This document shows, one piece after another, positions 26,401 to 35,978 of a DNA stretch of 64,000 bases (the first letter of the stretch is position 1; each line of letters opens with the position of its first letter). The stretch comes from Aphelenchoides besseyi (lineage: Eukaryota > Nematoda > Chromadorea > Rhabditida > Aphelenchoididae). The DNA lies in the NCBI GenBank assembly GCA_024699855.1, contig JAMPIQ010000001.1, forward strand, positions 11,842,001-11,906,000, given 5' to 3'. The notes below the pieces were generated by a model. That model saw only the letters and a list, made by a program, of their open reading frames with translations, searched no databases and was not told where the DNA came from. Both the position numbers and the translations under genes were made by a program.

Positions 26401-29400
26401 AAGCAGCCCTTGAGAAACAATACGAGGAGTTCGAACGTTATTTGCAACGTCTAACTCACAGGTTCGCTTATTCGATTGTTGCTTATAGCAAAGGACGACT
26501 TTAGTTTGCAAACTCCTTCGACACCCATGACTCCCGCGTTCCCGAATCTGTTGACTCCCGGTGCTCAACTTCCGCCCGTCTGTTTTCCGACAGTCAATCC
26601 ACGAAATGAAAAGACGCGATTCCTCAAATGGGCACAACAACGAGAAAGATTGTTACGCGAATGTTTGGGTCGATTGAAAACCGAAATCGTCAGAGCGAGC
26701 GGTTTGGCTCGTGAAGCGAACTTATTGGCCGAAGAACTTTGGGGCAGTCGAAGAGGTCGTGCACATTACGAAGTCACTTTGCATATTCCCGGTTTGTTAA
26801 GGAAACAAATGGATCAACGCAAATCTTTTCAGCCGCTAATCTTCGTCCAAAGAAACTAAAAGCCGATAACACGACTGTTTGTGAGCCGATGTGAGTTTTC
26901 AGGTTTCGAACCTCTTCTGTAATGGATATTTAAGTGTTGTTGCGAAACGATTAGGAATGGCTGGAGTTCAGTTGTGGAGTGTTGAACAATTGGAAAACAA
27001 ACTGTTGGATATGCGCGATGTTTACAACGAACGTCGTTTGGGGAACTCAGCAGAAATGACTGAAAGTACCGGATCGTCTTCGAGTGGCGTGCTATCCGGG
27101 GACGATGGAGGTGATTCAATGGAAACGCCAAATCCACTTATTGACACTCTTTTTCAAAGCCAAGTAGGCAACAATCAGAATACTCGATTTGCATTCTTGA
27201 ATTTGCAGGAAAAACACACGTTGATTGGAGTAGCAAACGTTTTTCTGGAAGTTCTTTTTCACGATCTTCGTCTCGATTACCATGTTCCTATAATCAGGTA
27301 TACGAGATGTCATGTGCAAATTCCAAGATAGACTTTCAGTCAACAAGGTGAAGTCTGCGGGAAACTTCAAGTTGAAATCTATCGGTTGCCCGATCAGAAT
27401 GACAATTCTGATGCAAACACCGTCAGTCAAACATCAACCGCTTTTCTCGGTCGAACTATTCGCTGTCGAGTTCGAATCAAAAGAGCAACCAATTTGCCTC
27501 CACAACTCTCTAATTTTGTTTTCTGTCAATACGCCTTCTTTGGTGAAAGCGACATGCTCGTTGTTGCTCCATCATTTAACGAAACAAAGAAACGTCCCAA
27601 CGTGATTGCGAATTCGTTTAACTTTGATCATCAACAGGTTGCAGTTTTCGTAAAGCTTCGATTATCCAGTTCTTTTAGGATTTTGAAATTACGGTAACCG
27701 ATGAGTTTTGTGAATACGTTCAGGAGGACGCGCTTTCAATCGAAATTTGGGGACATCGAAGTAGTGGATTTGGAAGCGATGAAGACGAAAACGTGGACGA
27801 AGGATTGTCGCTTTCGGCTTCAGTTGATGAGCAGGCGGCAGTTACAGCGCAAAAACACAAAAGCCTTCAAGAACGTTGGGCAGAAGTTACACGTCGATTA
27901 GAGTTGTGGATTGAAATACGCGAATTGAATGAGAACGGCGAATACACAAGTGTTGAAGTAACGAACGTTACTGATATTCCAACTGGTGGTGTTTATCAAC
28001 TAAAACAAGTAAGAAGTTGCTAACAAATATTGAACTCCAACTTGTTTTAGGGTCTTCAACGACGATTGTTTGTTCGCTTACGTCAATCAACAGAGAAAGG
28101 CGGTTTGCCGTTATCTTTTGCTGACATTCAAACGGTCGCTGTTGGCTCCTTGAATGTTCGTGAACCGACTTGTTCTTGTGATGAAGAGCGTCCGTTGGAT
28201 TCCTATCAGGAAGACGGTTTGGAGCAAATTCGAACCCAATGGAATCGAGCTCTTGATGATCGACAACGTTATTTGAATGATCAACTTAGCGCCCTACAAT
28301 CAATGACAACAACAAAGTCGGCAGCCGATATTGAACGTGAAAGCTCATTGATACGTCAATGGATGTTGTTGACAGAAGAAAGAAACGCAATTTCCATTCC
28401 TCCTGCCAATTCAAACATTCCCGGAGCACCAGCTGAATGGACTCCACCACCTGGAATCGAACAGCACATTCCAGTCGTGTTTCTTGACACAAATGGTAAG
28501 TCATTAATAGAATAAAACGTATAACTTCTGCTTGTAGCTGATGAATTAACTGTTGGACCGGACAGTTTAGACGAAGAGCAGCCGATGCCGAGTCGAGTAG
28601 CAGGGCTAAGTGCTGTATTGCCGCAGGAACGTTACGACCAAATGGTTCTTCTTCCAATCGTAGAGAAAGATAACATCGAAGTAGTTAATTCGTACGAAAT
28701 TCATTAAAAGTCCATGAATTTAGATGTCAGCTGCATGTGCGTGGGATACATCACTTCATGGCAATTCGGCGCTCAACAAAGCGGCTACAAATGGCGAATT
28801 AGTTTACGGTGTAGTTCGTGTTGTTATACAACTGTCTTATCCCTACAATACGGAGATCGTTCTTCGAAAGCGTATTTGTATGAGTGTGTACAAGAAGCCA
28901 AGTATTCGTGACCGTTTGTATCGTCGAATTGTTGGTGGAGTAAGCAATTGAAATTAACATGTCGAGTTAATCTAATTTTATTTAGGGAGTGATTAACGGA
29001 AGCGGAGTTCACTATGATGTTGTTGCTCACGTGCCAAAATCTTCATTAGACAAAGAAGATCGTGCATCTTTGGCGCTGATGGCTGCTCGACACGCAGAAA
29101 CCTCAAAATCGGCAACTATTGATGAATCAGAAGGTACTCCACTGGAAGCTTATATTAAATCAATTCAAGCCGTTGAATGGATGTTGAAATTGGATCGTCT
29201 ACGACAAGGTACTAATCGCAAACAATAACTTTAAGCAATGTTTTGCAGAATCGGCTGTTTTGAGCATGTTAACTCGACATGAAAAGGCTCAACATCTGAG
29301 TGGGATGGGAGCGCAAACGTTTCGTATGAAGCGAACTATTTCGTTGCCGAATACGAGCAGTGTAAGTTGTCAGATAAAAAACAACCAATCAATTTATATT

Positions 29401-30247
29401 CAGATGTCACTTCCTCCTGTTCCGCCGCGAATCACAGAAAATGGAATCAGTCAATCAAACGAAAACAAATCTGAAGGTCCTACGGCACATAATCGACTTA
29501 TGATGGAGCTATCTTCTTCGTCCACTTCTTCTGGTTATGCATCCATGGGTAGGTTGTTTACTTTCTTGGTTTTTCTAATCTTCTGAACTGTCCACTCGTT
29601 TTTCGTTGGTCGAATTTCGAACTTTCCGATCGTTGCGTCTTCACAACGCTTCGATTCACCGGCTTCAATTGCTAACCAAACTCACATCTCTTCTATTCAT
29701 ATAAAATTTTACAGCTCGTCGACCAAAGACACTAAACTTGTCCACAGCTAAACGTTTTCCGCAACGTAATTTCTTTTTTCTTTCGCACGTTTTTGTGTTG
29801 TGATTTCTTTTTTTGGCATATGTTTGCTGTGATTAACATTTGCATTTTCTTACAATGACACGTTGAAATAACAGTTGTTTGTTGAGTGTTTGCAGGTTTC
29901 CGTTATGTGACGTTTTCGGTTGATTGTTTCTTTCACTAACCAGTAGTTTTAGTTACGAGTCTCGTGAGTCCTGTCGCCGAGATCTCAACCACAAAACTTT
30001 CGGGTATCGACGAAGAGCAGTTGTTGGCAAGCGAAGTGAGTTTGAAAACACTTGGAACTGTTGATTGAATTTCCAGGAGTCATCAATTCCGGCCAGATCG
30101 TCTACAGTTCCAGACACACTGTGTTCTAACGCCGATTTGGATTCAGTGAATGGCAACTGTGATCCGAATTCCTGTTTCTCTCGTACAAATCATCTCTTCC
30201 AGAACGATGGAAATCAAAATGTGAATAATAACGAACGCACGGGTTAA
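23433..30247 (+). CDS. kinesin-3 motor of the KIF13 / Khc-73 type
   Basis: About 1,600 residues from some twenty-five exons. The motor domain starts almost at the N-terminus ([20 protein letters not shown]) and has the P-loop [12 protein letters not shown], switch [14 protein letters not shown], switch [18 protein letters not shown], and [16 protein letters not shown]. The neck holds [20 protein letters not shown], the KIF13 form. A short coiled coil leads to an FHA domain (about 25,900-26,170: AVIGSRES...RHAELF...[13 protein letters not shown]). The KIF1/KIF13-type mid-tail region ([36 protein letters not shown]) follows at about 27,900-28,300. KIF13 motors carry membrane cargo toward microtubule plus ends. 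The C-terminus is Ser/Asn-rich and no CAP-Gly domain is seen, unlike KIF13B and Drosophila Khc-73. Introns are near 45 bp except intron 1 (23509-24151) and one of about 400 bp near the 3' end. Confidence 0.93.
23509..24151 (+). other. 643-bp first intron of the kinesin gene
   Basis: Splits the conserved RPFNKR|EIELGT junction: donor GTAGGT after CGCG, acceptor AATTTAG. The open frame at 23653-24015 inside it resembles no known protein. Confidence 0.75.
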
Positions 30248-30849
30248 CACCTCTTCCGGTTCTCATTATTTCCAAGTGCATTATTAGCCATCTGATCTCC
30301 TTGTAAACCCCAAAGAGTTCTTGTTGATGTAGTTTTCTTAGGATGTGATTAGTTGTAAATTAGATAAACACGGGTATTCTGTGACCAAATATGCAATCAA
30401 TCATCAAAACAATCACTAGCTGTTAAATATTCGTAATCGATAGTAAAACGAGAGTTTACTCAAGAACGTTATAATTCTCGAAACACAGGTTTGTTAGGTC
30501 TTGGATTAGAGTTTTTATTGCAAACTTCTCAACCAGCATTTGGTTATTTTTTACCGAATAAGGCCCCTAAAGAGAATTGCAATGAAAGATGAGAATATTC
30601 TGCAGCCGATGATTGAAAGATCATCAGTTACTCAATCCTGCCGGCCACTCCGAAGTTTTCAGTTTATCAACACAAACGTTGAGTGAAAACAACGATCTTC
30701 AACTTGCACACTATCTTTCACTTTTGAACTTATTTCGTTGTGTTGTGTAAGCCACCGGCGAGACGCGGATCTCGCCGCGATCATTCGTTCACCGCTTTTG
30801 GCATCAGTTGTTATTCGCTAGCTTGCCCGTCTATTACACCCACTGCTTA
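30248..30849. other. 3' flank of kinesin gene up to the inserted element
   Basis: AT-rich and presumably the kinesin 3' UTR followed by spacer. No open frame or RNA gene is supported. Confidence 0.5.
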
Positions 30850-31010
30850 CAAGGAAAGGGTCATTAGCCACCACGCGATATTCACGCATACTGTATGCCA
30901 AAAAACGCGCCTTTTCAAGTGGAATTTGATGGTGTTATCAGCTTTTGCTATGGGGTACCCTGCGTGGACTTATGGGCCTTTGAAGTTCCACGCAAATTGC
31001 GTGCTTTTTT
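30850..31010 (+). repeat. left terminal inverted repeat of the Tc5-like element
   Basis: Begins CAAGGAAAGGGTCATTAGCC and matches the reverse complement of 31891-32051 with about six mismatches. Confidence 0.9.
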
Positions 31011-31314
31011 GGTCTCTCGTCCTCGATTCCAAGGGAAAATGTAGGAAAAATAACGATCCAAAAAAATTTCACGTTGTTTTTCTTTTTTTGCCCTTTGCGT
31101 GAAATTGCTACTTTCCTAAAATCACCTTGAAATTGCCTTGATTGAAAAGAAAGGGCGCAGAAATGCTCATTTGCTCGTTTTTGGTCGACGTCCGGACGCT
31201 TTTTTGTCACTTTTTTTTTGGCAAGTGGACGCTCATAAATTTCAAGCCATTCTGGTCGCTCTCCAATACGAGTTGATACAAGATTTACGAATCACGATCC
31301 AAATCGTTTTACTG

Positions 31315-31440
31315 ATTAGTCTAGTGGTTAAGCGAGCACAAGCGGGTTCGATTCACAGAGCGGTCAAATCACAAGAGATCAAAGGCAAAAAAGGTTAATT
31401 AGATCGGATCAAAGCCGGTCGATTGCAATTTTACATTTTT
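31315..31440 (+). repeat. tRNA-like pol III promoter segment (possible SINE remnant) inside the element
   Basis: TTAGTCTAGTGGTTAAGC at 31315-31332 fits a tRNA A box and GGTTCGATTC at 31345-31354 fits a B box. They are only about 18 bases apart, too close for a full tRNA because the anticodon arm is missing. A T-run at about 31433-31440 could stop pol III. It may be a tRNA-derived SINE or a degenerate tRNA captured by the transposon; chance similarity is possible for such short boxes. Confidence 0.45.
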
Positions 31441-31545
31441 TGATTCGTTTTGCAACTTTTTGTAATTCTAATCAATTTTAAGTAGTACTTTGATTAAATC
31501 AGTTGAAGTATTAAAGTGAACCTGAAAAGTTTATTGTGACAACAA

Positions 31546-31770
31546 TTAAAGATGTAGGTGCGCTTGGTCGGAAGTAAAGATGCAATGGAAACAATAATAC
31601 TGCTCGCAATGAGCACATCTGATGAATGCTAAACGGGTACATCTCTTGAGATCTTTCGATCGATTGGTAATTGAAACAGTAGTCAGCTGGCTTTTGGCAT
31701 CTTTCCGATCGTTCATCGACGTACCCACTCTTGGACCAACCACTAGATTGCTCAAGGAAACAAACTCGAG
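31546..31770 (-). pseudogene. possible Tc5-type transposase C-terminal Cys-rich fragment
   Basis: An open minus-strand frame ending at TAA 31546-31548 contains KRCTRLAFIRCAHCEQYYCF followed by HC. This C-x8-C-x2-C-x4-C-x2-C arrangement at the very C-terminus resembles the Cys-rich end known from Tc5 transposases (Pfam Transp_Tc5_C). Nothing resembling the catalytic DDE/D core is visible in the rest of the 1.2-kb element, so only the end of the gene would remain. The match is from memory of the family pattern. Confidence 0.4.
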
Positions 31771-31890
31771 CGCACTTGTCGCTCATAACTCGAAGGCGAT
31801 CCAAAAAAGTCAAGTCTACTCGCAAAAAGCGCTTGCGTCCGCTTGGCAGAAAAATCAAAAATTGCGTCCGTGCATCGCCAAAAAAGCGTC

Positions 31891-32051
31891 CAAAAAGCAC
31901 GCAATTTGCGTGGAACTTCAAAGGCCCATAAGTCCACGCAGGGTACCCCATAGCAAAAACCGATAACACCATCAGATTCCTTTTGAAAAGGCGCGTTTTT
32001 TGGCATACAGTATGCGTGAATATCGCGTGGTGGCTAATGACCCTTCCCTTG
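31891..32051 (-). repeat. right terminal inverted repeat of the Tc5-like element
   Basis: Read on the minus strand it begins CAAGGGAAGGGTCATTAGCC. It ends immediately before the TTA at 32052-32054. Confidence 0.9.
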
Positions 32052-32110
32052 TTAGCTGATCGCTGTAAAAGCGCTTGAAAACGGCAACTCAACAGTTCTC
32101 ATTTTTGAGC
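32052..32110 (+). promoter_or_regulatory. promoter block, copy 1 (degenerate TATA)
   Basis: TTAGCTGATCGCTGTAAAAG followed by CGC...ACGGCAACTCA...CATTTTTG is repeated almost unchanged at 32391-32449. The TATA-like word here is TGTAAAAG. The ATG of the downstream gene is about 97 bases from it. The Tc5-like element abuts this block on its 5' side. Confidence 0.6.
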
Positions 32111-32159
32111 GATTCCTCCACTTTCCCACTCACGCATCTTCCAATCCATTGCCATTGTC

Positions 32160-32394
32160 ATGGCAAGGATTGGATTTCTTGCTTTATTCCTTTTATCGAT
32201 TTGCGTTGAAATCGTGTACTGTACCGACACGAATGAGTACTCCCGACTGCACCAAGCGATTGATGGAAACAAACGTATGCCCGCTTCTTACTTCGTTTCT
32301 TCTCATTTCAGCAATTGCCCAATATGAGAACTTGAATCAAGACGTTGAAGTTCCAGCGATGCCAACTACAATGATGTCCTTGATCACTGATTAG
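32160..32394 (+). CDS. small secreted protein (copy 1 of a tandem pair)
   Basis: Exons 32160-32274 and 32312-32394, with a 37-bp intron (GTATGC...TTTCAG), give 65 residues. The first 21 (MARIGFLALFLLSICVEIVYC) are a clear signal peptide. The mature part of about 44 residues is polar, with no cysteines and no domain I recognise. Without splicing the frame would end after 55 residues. The gene shares its promoter block with the one starting at 32461, and its final Asp codon and TAG stop are formed by the second copy of that block. Function unknown; an antimicrobial, neuropeptide or effector role would be a guess. Confidence 0.6.
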
Positions 32395-32449
32395 CTGATC
32401 GCTATAAAAGCGCCAACAAAAACGGCAACTCATCAGCTTCCATTTTTGT
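32391..32449 (+). promoter_or_regulatory. promoter block, copy 2 (TATA box)
   Basis: TTAGCTGATCGCTATAAAAG at 32391-32410 contains a consensus TATA box (TATAAAAG, 32403-32410), 58 bases before the ATG at 32461. It repeats the block at 32052 and overlaps the stop codon of the upstream gene. Confidence 0.65.
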
Positions 32450-32460
32450 TCTGAGCAAAG

Positions 32461-32838
32461 ATGGGAGTTCTGTCGCTTCTCCTCGTCGTGTCCATTTTCA
32501 TGTTATGCAAGCTTGTGCAACCAACATTCATCCGACCAATAGTAATTTTTCTTATCATTTCTTTAATCGTTTGCATTTTAGAACTTACTGGAAGCGAAAC
32601 TGAACCGACTGTCAACACGCAGGCTGATAATGCCATGGCAGAAAATCATGTCGACCAAAGAGAACGTTTTGTATTACACGCGCCAGTCACAGGCCCAAAT
32701 GGCCTTAACGCTCAAAATGAACTCCATCCTATTGTCTATATCATGATGACACTTGCCGTCATTTCAGTATTATTCATTTTCTCAGCCGAAATCCTCGACC
32801 ATGTAATACGTTACAATGCTTTATCCTCACTTTATTGA
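32461..32838 (+). CDS. small secreted or membrane protein (copy 2 of a tandem pair)
   Basis: The ATG opens a hydrophobic leader (MGVLSLLLVVSIFMLCKLVQ). Read without splicing, the frame runs 125 residues, with a second hydrophobic stretch (VIFLIISLIVCIL), a polar middle and a third near the C-terminus (IVYIMMTLAVISVLFIFSA). A 40-bp intron-like segment (32542-32581, GTAATT...TTTTAG) would instead shift the frame and give an 81-residue product ending at about 32763. The copy-1 gene has an intron at a comparable place, so both forms are plausible. No family recognised. Beyond the leader it is not obviously similar to the copy-1 protein, so promoter and leader may be the only shared parts. Confidence 0.5.
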   Translation: MGVLSLLLVVSIFMLCKLVQPTFIRPIVIFLIISLIVCILELTGSETEPTVNTQADNAMAENHVDQRERFVLHAPVTGPNGLNAQNELHPIVYIMMTLAVISVLFIFSAEILDHVIRYNALSSLY

Positions 32839-33519
32839 CAATTTTTCGACGGATAAACAAAAATACGGAACCGTCAATTCTTCTGGCGCTTAACTACGGA
32901 ACGAAACTCAGCTAACACTTTCAAAAAATAATTGTCAGTTTGGTTGTGTTTGCCTTCATAAGCATTTTCGCTTATGAAGTTTTAAGACGGACGATGATTG
33001 CAAATCGCATACTATTTTGTGACCATTTTTTTGAAAGCCGCATTTTGATTATTTCGCATACAATTTTTGAGACCATTTTTTGCAATCCAATGTACGGATC
33101 TCTAGATCCGTAAGAACTTTGTTTAGAGGAGGCCCCGCCTACTCGAAGGGAAGCTTTCGAGTGGTCGGGTCCCGATCAGTCCTCAATCCGCTTCTTGCAA
33201 CGAGTCGGATTCCTTCCCGCTTTAATTGTTGGTAAACTAGTAGCTACAATAAACCGCATAATTGGATTGTTCGATTTAATATTTAAGTAAAGAACTCAAA
33301 TTTTACACTATCACGTTTTCAGCAATTTTAATGCTATTTGCCCACGACCGGGTAGCACGAGTATTTCACCGTCGTATGATCTGATTTTTTTGTTTATTTA
33401 AGCACAATAAAAATTGAATTCGCATTCTTTCGGAGATCTAAGAAACAAGCAGAACTGTTGAGTTCGCTTTCAAAAACAAGAATGCGAATGTTTATTCGTG
33501 TCAAACAAAAGAAACAACA
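32839..33519. other. spacer with short hairpins
   Basis: No coding region supported. CTTCATAAGC and GCTTATGAAG, separated by six bases and followed by TTTT, form a perfect 10-bp hairpin at about 32955-32980. Another palindrome (CGGATCTCTAGATCCG) lies at about 33095-33110. Two imperfect GACCATTTTTTG repeats occur at about 33021 and 33070. Confidence 0.45.
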
Positions 33520-34000
33520 TCACTTGTCCGGTATTTCTTGGGCGATCTTCTCCAGTTGTTCGGGGTCATTTTTGGACACGCCTAAGCGATGGGCGTTCAG
33601 TCAGAAGACCAAGAATCCACTCACTTCGTAACCATCGCCTTCTTCCTCTTCACCACCTCCAGCCGCTTTCTTGCTCGATTTCACTTGTTTCTGTGACTTT
33701 TCTTTCGTCGACTTTGGCTTCTCGGTTTATTTCATCCTGAAAACTACTGAAAACGATTTGAACTGTCAGGTCACCTTGATTGGAGCTGCTGGAGCGGGTT
33801 CCGGTGGTTTAGTTGATATCGATGGCTGATCTGCCGTTTTCTTGACCACTTGGATCTGAAAACGAAAAAGGTTGAAGCAAAAGTATCCACAACCTCACTT
33901 CTGCTACTTTGCTCACAACCTTCTGTCCACTGATCGGAGGAAGAGCGGTGAAGTGCTGAGCAATCACCGGCGCTGTGATCTTTTTCTGTGATCTTGTCCT
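33520..34000 (-). CDS. unresolved small Lys/Ala/Pro-rich protein
   Basis: Minus-strand coding-like segments end at TGA 33520-33522. In order they read KKITAPVIAQHFTALPPISG (about 33,960), a Pro/Ala stretch (TKPPEPAPAAPIK, about 33,800), a basic stretch (KSTKEKSQKQVKSSKKAAGG, about 33,690) with an acidic run, and SKNDPEQLEKIAQEIPDK at the end. Two introns fit standard sites, but one junction near 33,740-33,780 does not, and no start codon was found. Low-complexity charged tails of this kind occur in many ribosome- or chromatin-associated proteins; no family assigned. Confidence 0.35.
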
Positions 34001-34377
34001 AGAAATTCCATGTTAACAAATCAGAATGACACTAAGTTCGCTAATGACGATTAGTGGAATTTGTTCGGTATTCATTTATCGTCTTCTAACGTTCAACTGT
34101 TGTTATTTCACTCCGCATACGATGACTGTCTACCGCTATACCCTGAGTAATGCTACGATTAATGGGCTTCTTTTCACGAGCAAAAGTTGTTTTGTATTTC
34201 ATTCAACAAAGTCGTGACAACACCGTAATGAAGGTCGGCGGTTGTTCATTGATTTGATCGTTTATATCACTCATTAGTCGCATTCAAAGTTTATTGCAAT
34301 CATCAAAACTTTCAATAATGGTGGAGAAGAGTAAAAGCTACACAAACAGCAGAAACAATCACTGTTCAAGTATTCAA
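34001..34377. other. spacer upstream of the small basic gene
   Basis: No supported coding or RNA feature. The 63-codon open frame at 34026-34217 has no recognisable domain. Confidence 0.4.
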
Positions 34378-35978
34378 TTATTGAAAGCGCAAGTTGACGT
34401 TTTGGCAGTGGAGTTGTGGGCCTAAACATCAGATTCTAATTGTCAATAAACGAGTTCCTACTTGAATAAAACGCAAACTGAAAACACCATTCCGATTCAG
34501 TTCGCGAGCATCGTGGATGATTAGAACTTGGTTGCCATCAGAGATCGTTTCAACATCATGCTCGCCGCAACTGAAACTCCAACCAATTAATAGTGATTGT
34601 TGAAGTGAAGTACTCACCAACTACGAAAGCCTGTGGTCTGAAAATCGGACGTGTGTTTGATCTCAACGAACGAAGTGCAGGCTTCATCGCAACGGTATTT
34701 GGCTTCCTCCAGAATCAAACGAACTTGGGAGTTTCGCTGAGCGGAAACTCTCCACACACATCGACGTCGTTCATTGAACGTCAAACTCTGCCATCGATTT
34801 GTGGCTTCAAGTTCACCACCGCAACCTTCTGTTTCCTCGACATTCAGACAACTTGGACTTCCGAGACCACTTGGACATTTGCATTGATTGCACGCTCTCG
34901 GGTTTGGATAGCCACCGTTGATACACTGGATCTAAATAGATGGCCAGAAGTTTTCAATCTTGATACTTACTTTCGTATCAGCACAAGTATCTTCGCAGTA
35001 GAAAAGATTGATGCGCTTGACGTCTAGAAATGAAAAAGAGCGAACTTGACCGATTGTGTGTTGGTATCTCGGATCGTGTGTTGTAATTGTTTTGTAAATT
35101 GGGATAATAGAACATGCAAAGGAATCATAATGCATAATCGAACCAAGGTCAAAAGGTAGCGCTATTTCGTTGATGAGATTTACTTTGTTTAAATCGCTCA
35201 TTGAACATGCATTGTTTTTTGTGTTTACTTGAATGTAATCATCTCGATCTAATCGTTGATGTTCATGATCTAAACCAAGTGCATGTCCAATTTCGTGAAG
35301 AACAGTGCCGACCTACAGACTGTTTTTAATGATAAAAAGCAACAACTTACGTCTTCACATCCTTTGCCAATAGATATCGGTTGAGCTCCTCCAACTTGGC
35401 CAAGATGTGAATAGCAACTGCAAAAGAAGGGTAGAAATAGCGATTGAAATTGAATGATTACCCACGACCACGAATGAACTCCAACCGGTCTGTAGCATTC
35501 GGGTTTTCGTTGAATTCAATGCACGTTTCTTCTTCCCATTGATGCAAAGCCTGTCAAATCAGCTGCTGCCAATCCTCTAAAGACAATCACCTCAATACTT
35601 TCACGGGTCGTACAACTTACCGTCAGTTTCCCCGAATGAGAAATCGATTGGTCGACCTCCCGGCCAGACATAATTTGTATGGTTCCGTGTTTTCATTTCA
35701 TTCACATTGTTTGTTAACATTGTGTAGATAATCTATAAAAGCTATTAAGTGAACAGAACATGAACCTTACCACTGGCGTGTCTTTTAACTCGTTCAAAGT
35801 TACGCCCTAAAAGAAGTTTGATCAGTTTTGACTATCCCACTATTTTACTTACTTTGATAAAAAATGACCAATACCACATCAAAAAAGCGACGATAGTTCT
35901 CCGCCGATCAAAGACAAAACCTTTCCAATTTTTGATCTTTGCCATCGCTTTTGATTGAAGAACAACCATATGATGCAT
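34378..35978 (-). CDS. astacin-family zinc metalloprotease with EGF and CUB-like tail
   Basis: Start ATG at 35978 and stop at 34378-34380; about ten short introns and roughly 400 residues. The N-terminus is basic and then hydrophobic (TIVAFLMWYWSFFI), so it is a signal peptide or a type II anchor. NYVWPGGRPIDFSF begins the catalytic domain. HEIGHALGLDHEHQRLDRD at about 35,240-35,300 is the astacin zinc site (three His, the catalytic Glu, and the following His-Glu). LPFDLGSIMHYDSF is the Met-turn with its Tyr ligand. A Cys-rich EGF-like piece and a CUB-like segment (SCGEHDVETISDGNQVLIIH) follow. Nematode astacins (NAS proteins) act in moulting, hatching and digestion; which applies here cannot be told. 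Confidence 0.85.

Larger units (their letters stand above)
30850..32051. mobile_element. Tc5-like inverted-repeat DNA transposon, non-autonomous
   Basis: Terminal inverted repeats of about 161 bp (30850-31010 and 31891-32051) differ at about six positions. The ends read CAAGG(A/G)AAGGGTC, and TTA flanks both sides (30847-30849 and 32052-32054). A TNA target duplication and ends beginning CAAGGGAAGG are what I recall for the nematode Tc4/Tc5 group. The repeats contain short palindromes, GCATACTGTATGC and GGGTACCC. No full transposase is present, only a possible C-terminal fragment on the minus strand. A tRNA-like promoter segment lies in the middle. The near-identity of the repeats suggests fairly recent activity. 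Confidence 0.82.

Noticed and set aside
31310..31360. Functional tRNA gene
   Set aside because: A and B boxes are too close together and no acceptor or anticodon stem can be drawn; called a tRNA-like remnant instead.
30850..32051. piggyBac or PIF/Harbinger assignment of the element
   Set aside because: The target duplication is TTA, not TTAA, and the ends CAAGGGAAGG fit the nematode Tc5 pattern better than known Harbinger ends.
31511..32092. 193-codon minus-strand frame across the right inverted repeat
   Set aside because: Translation runs through the terminal repeat and is not protein-like; only a different frame at its 3' end shows a possible transposase tail.
34593..35027. 144-codon plus-strand frame
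   Set aside because: Antisense to astacin exons with clear EGF and CUB-like content; a shadow frame.
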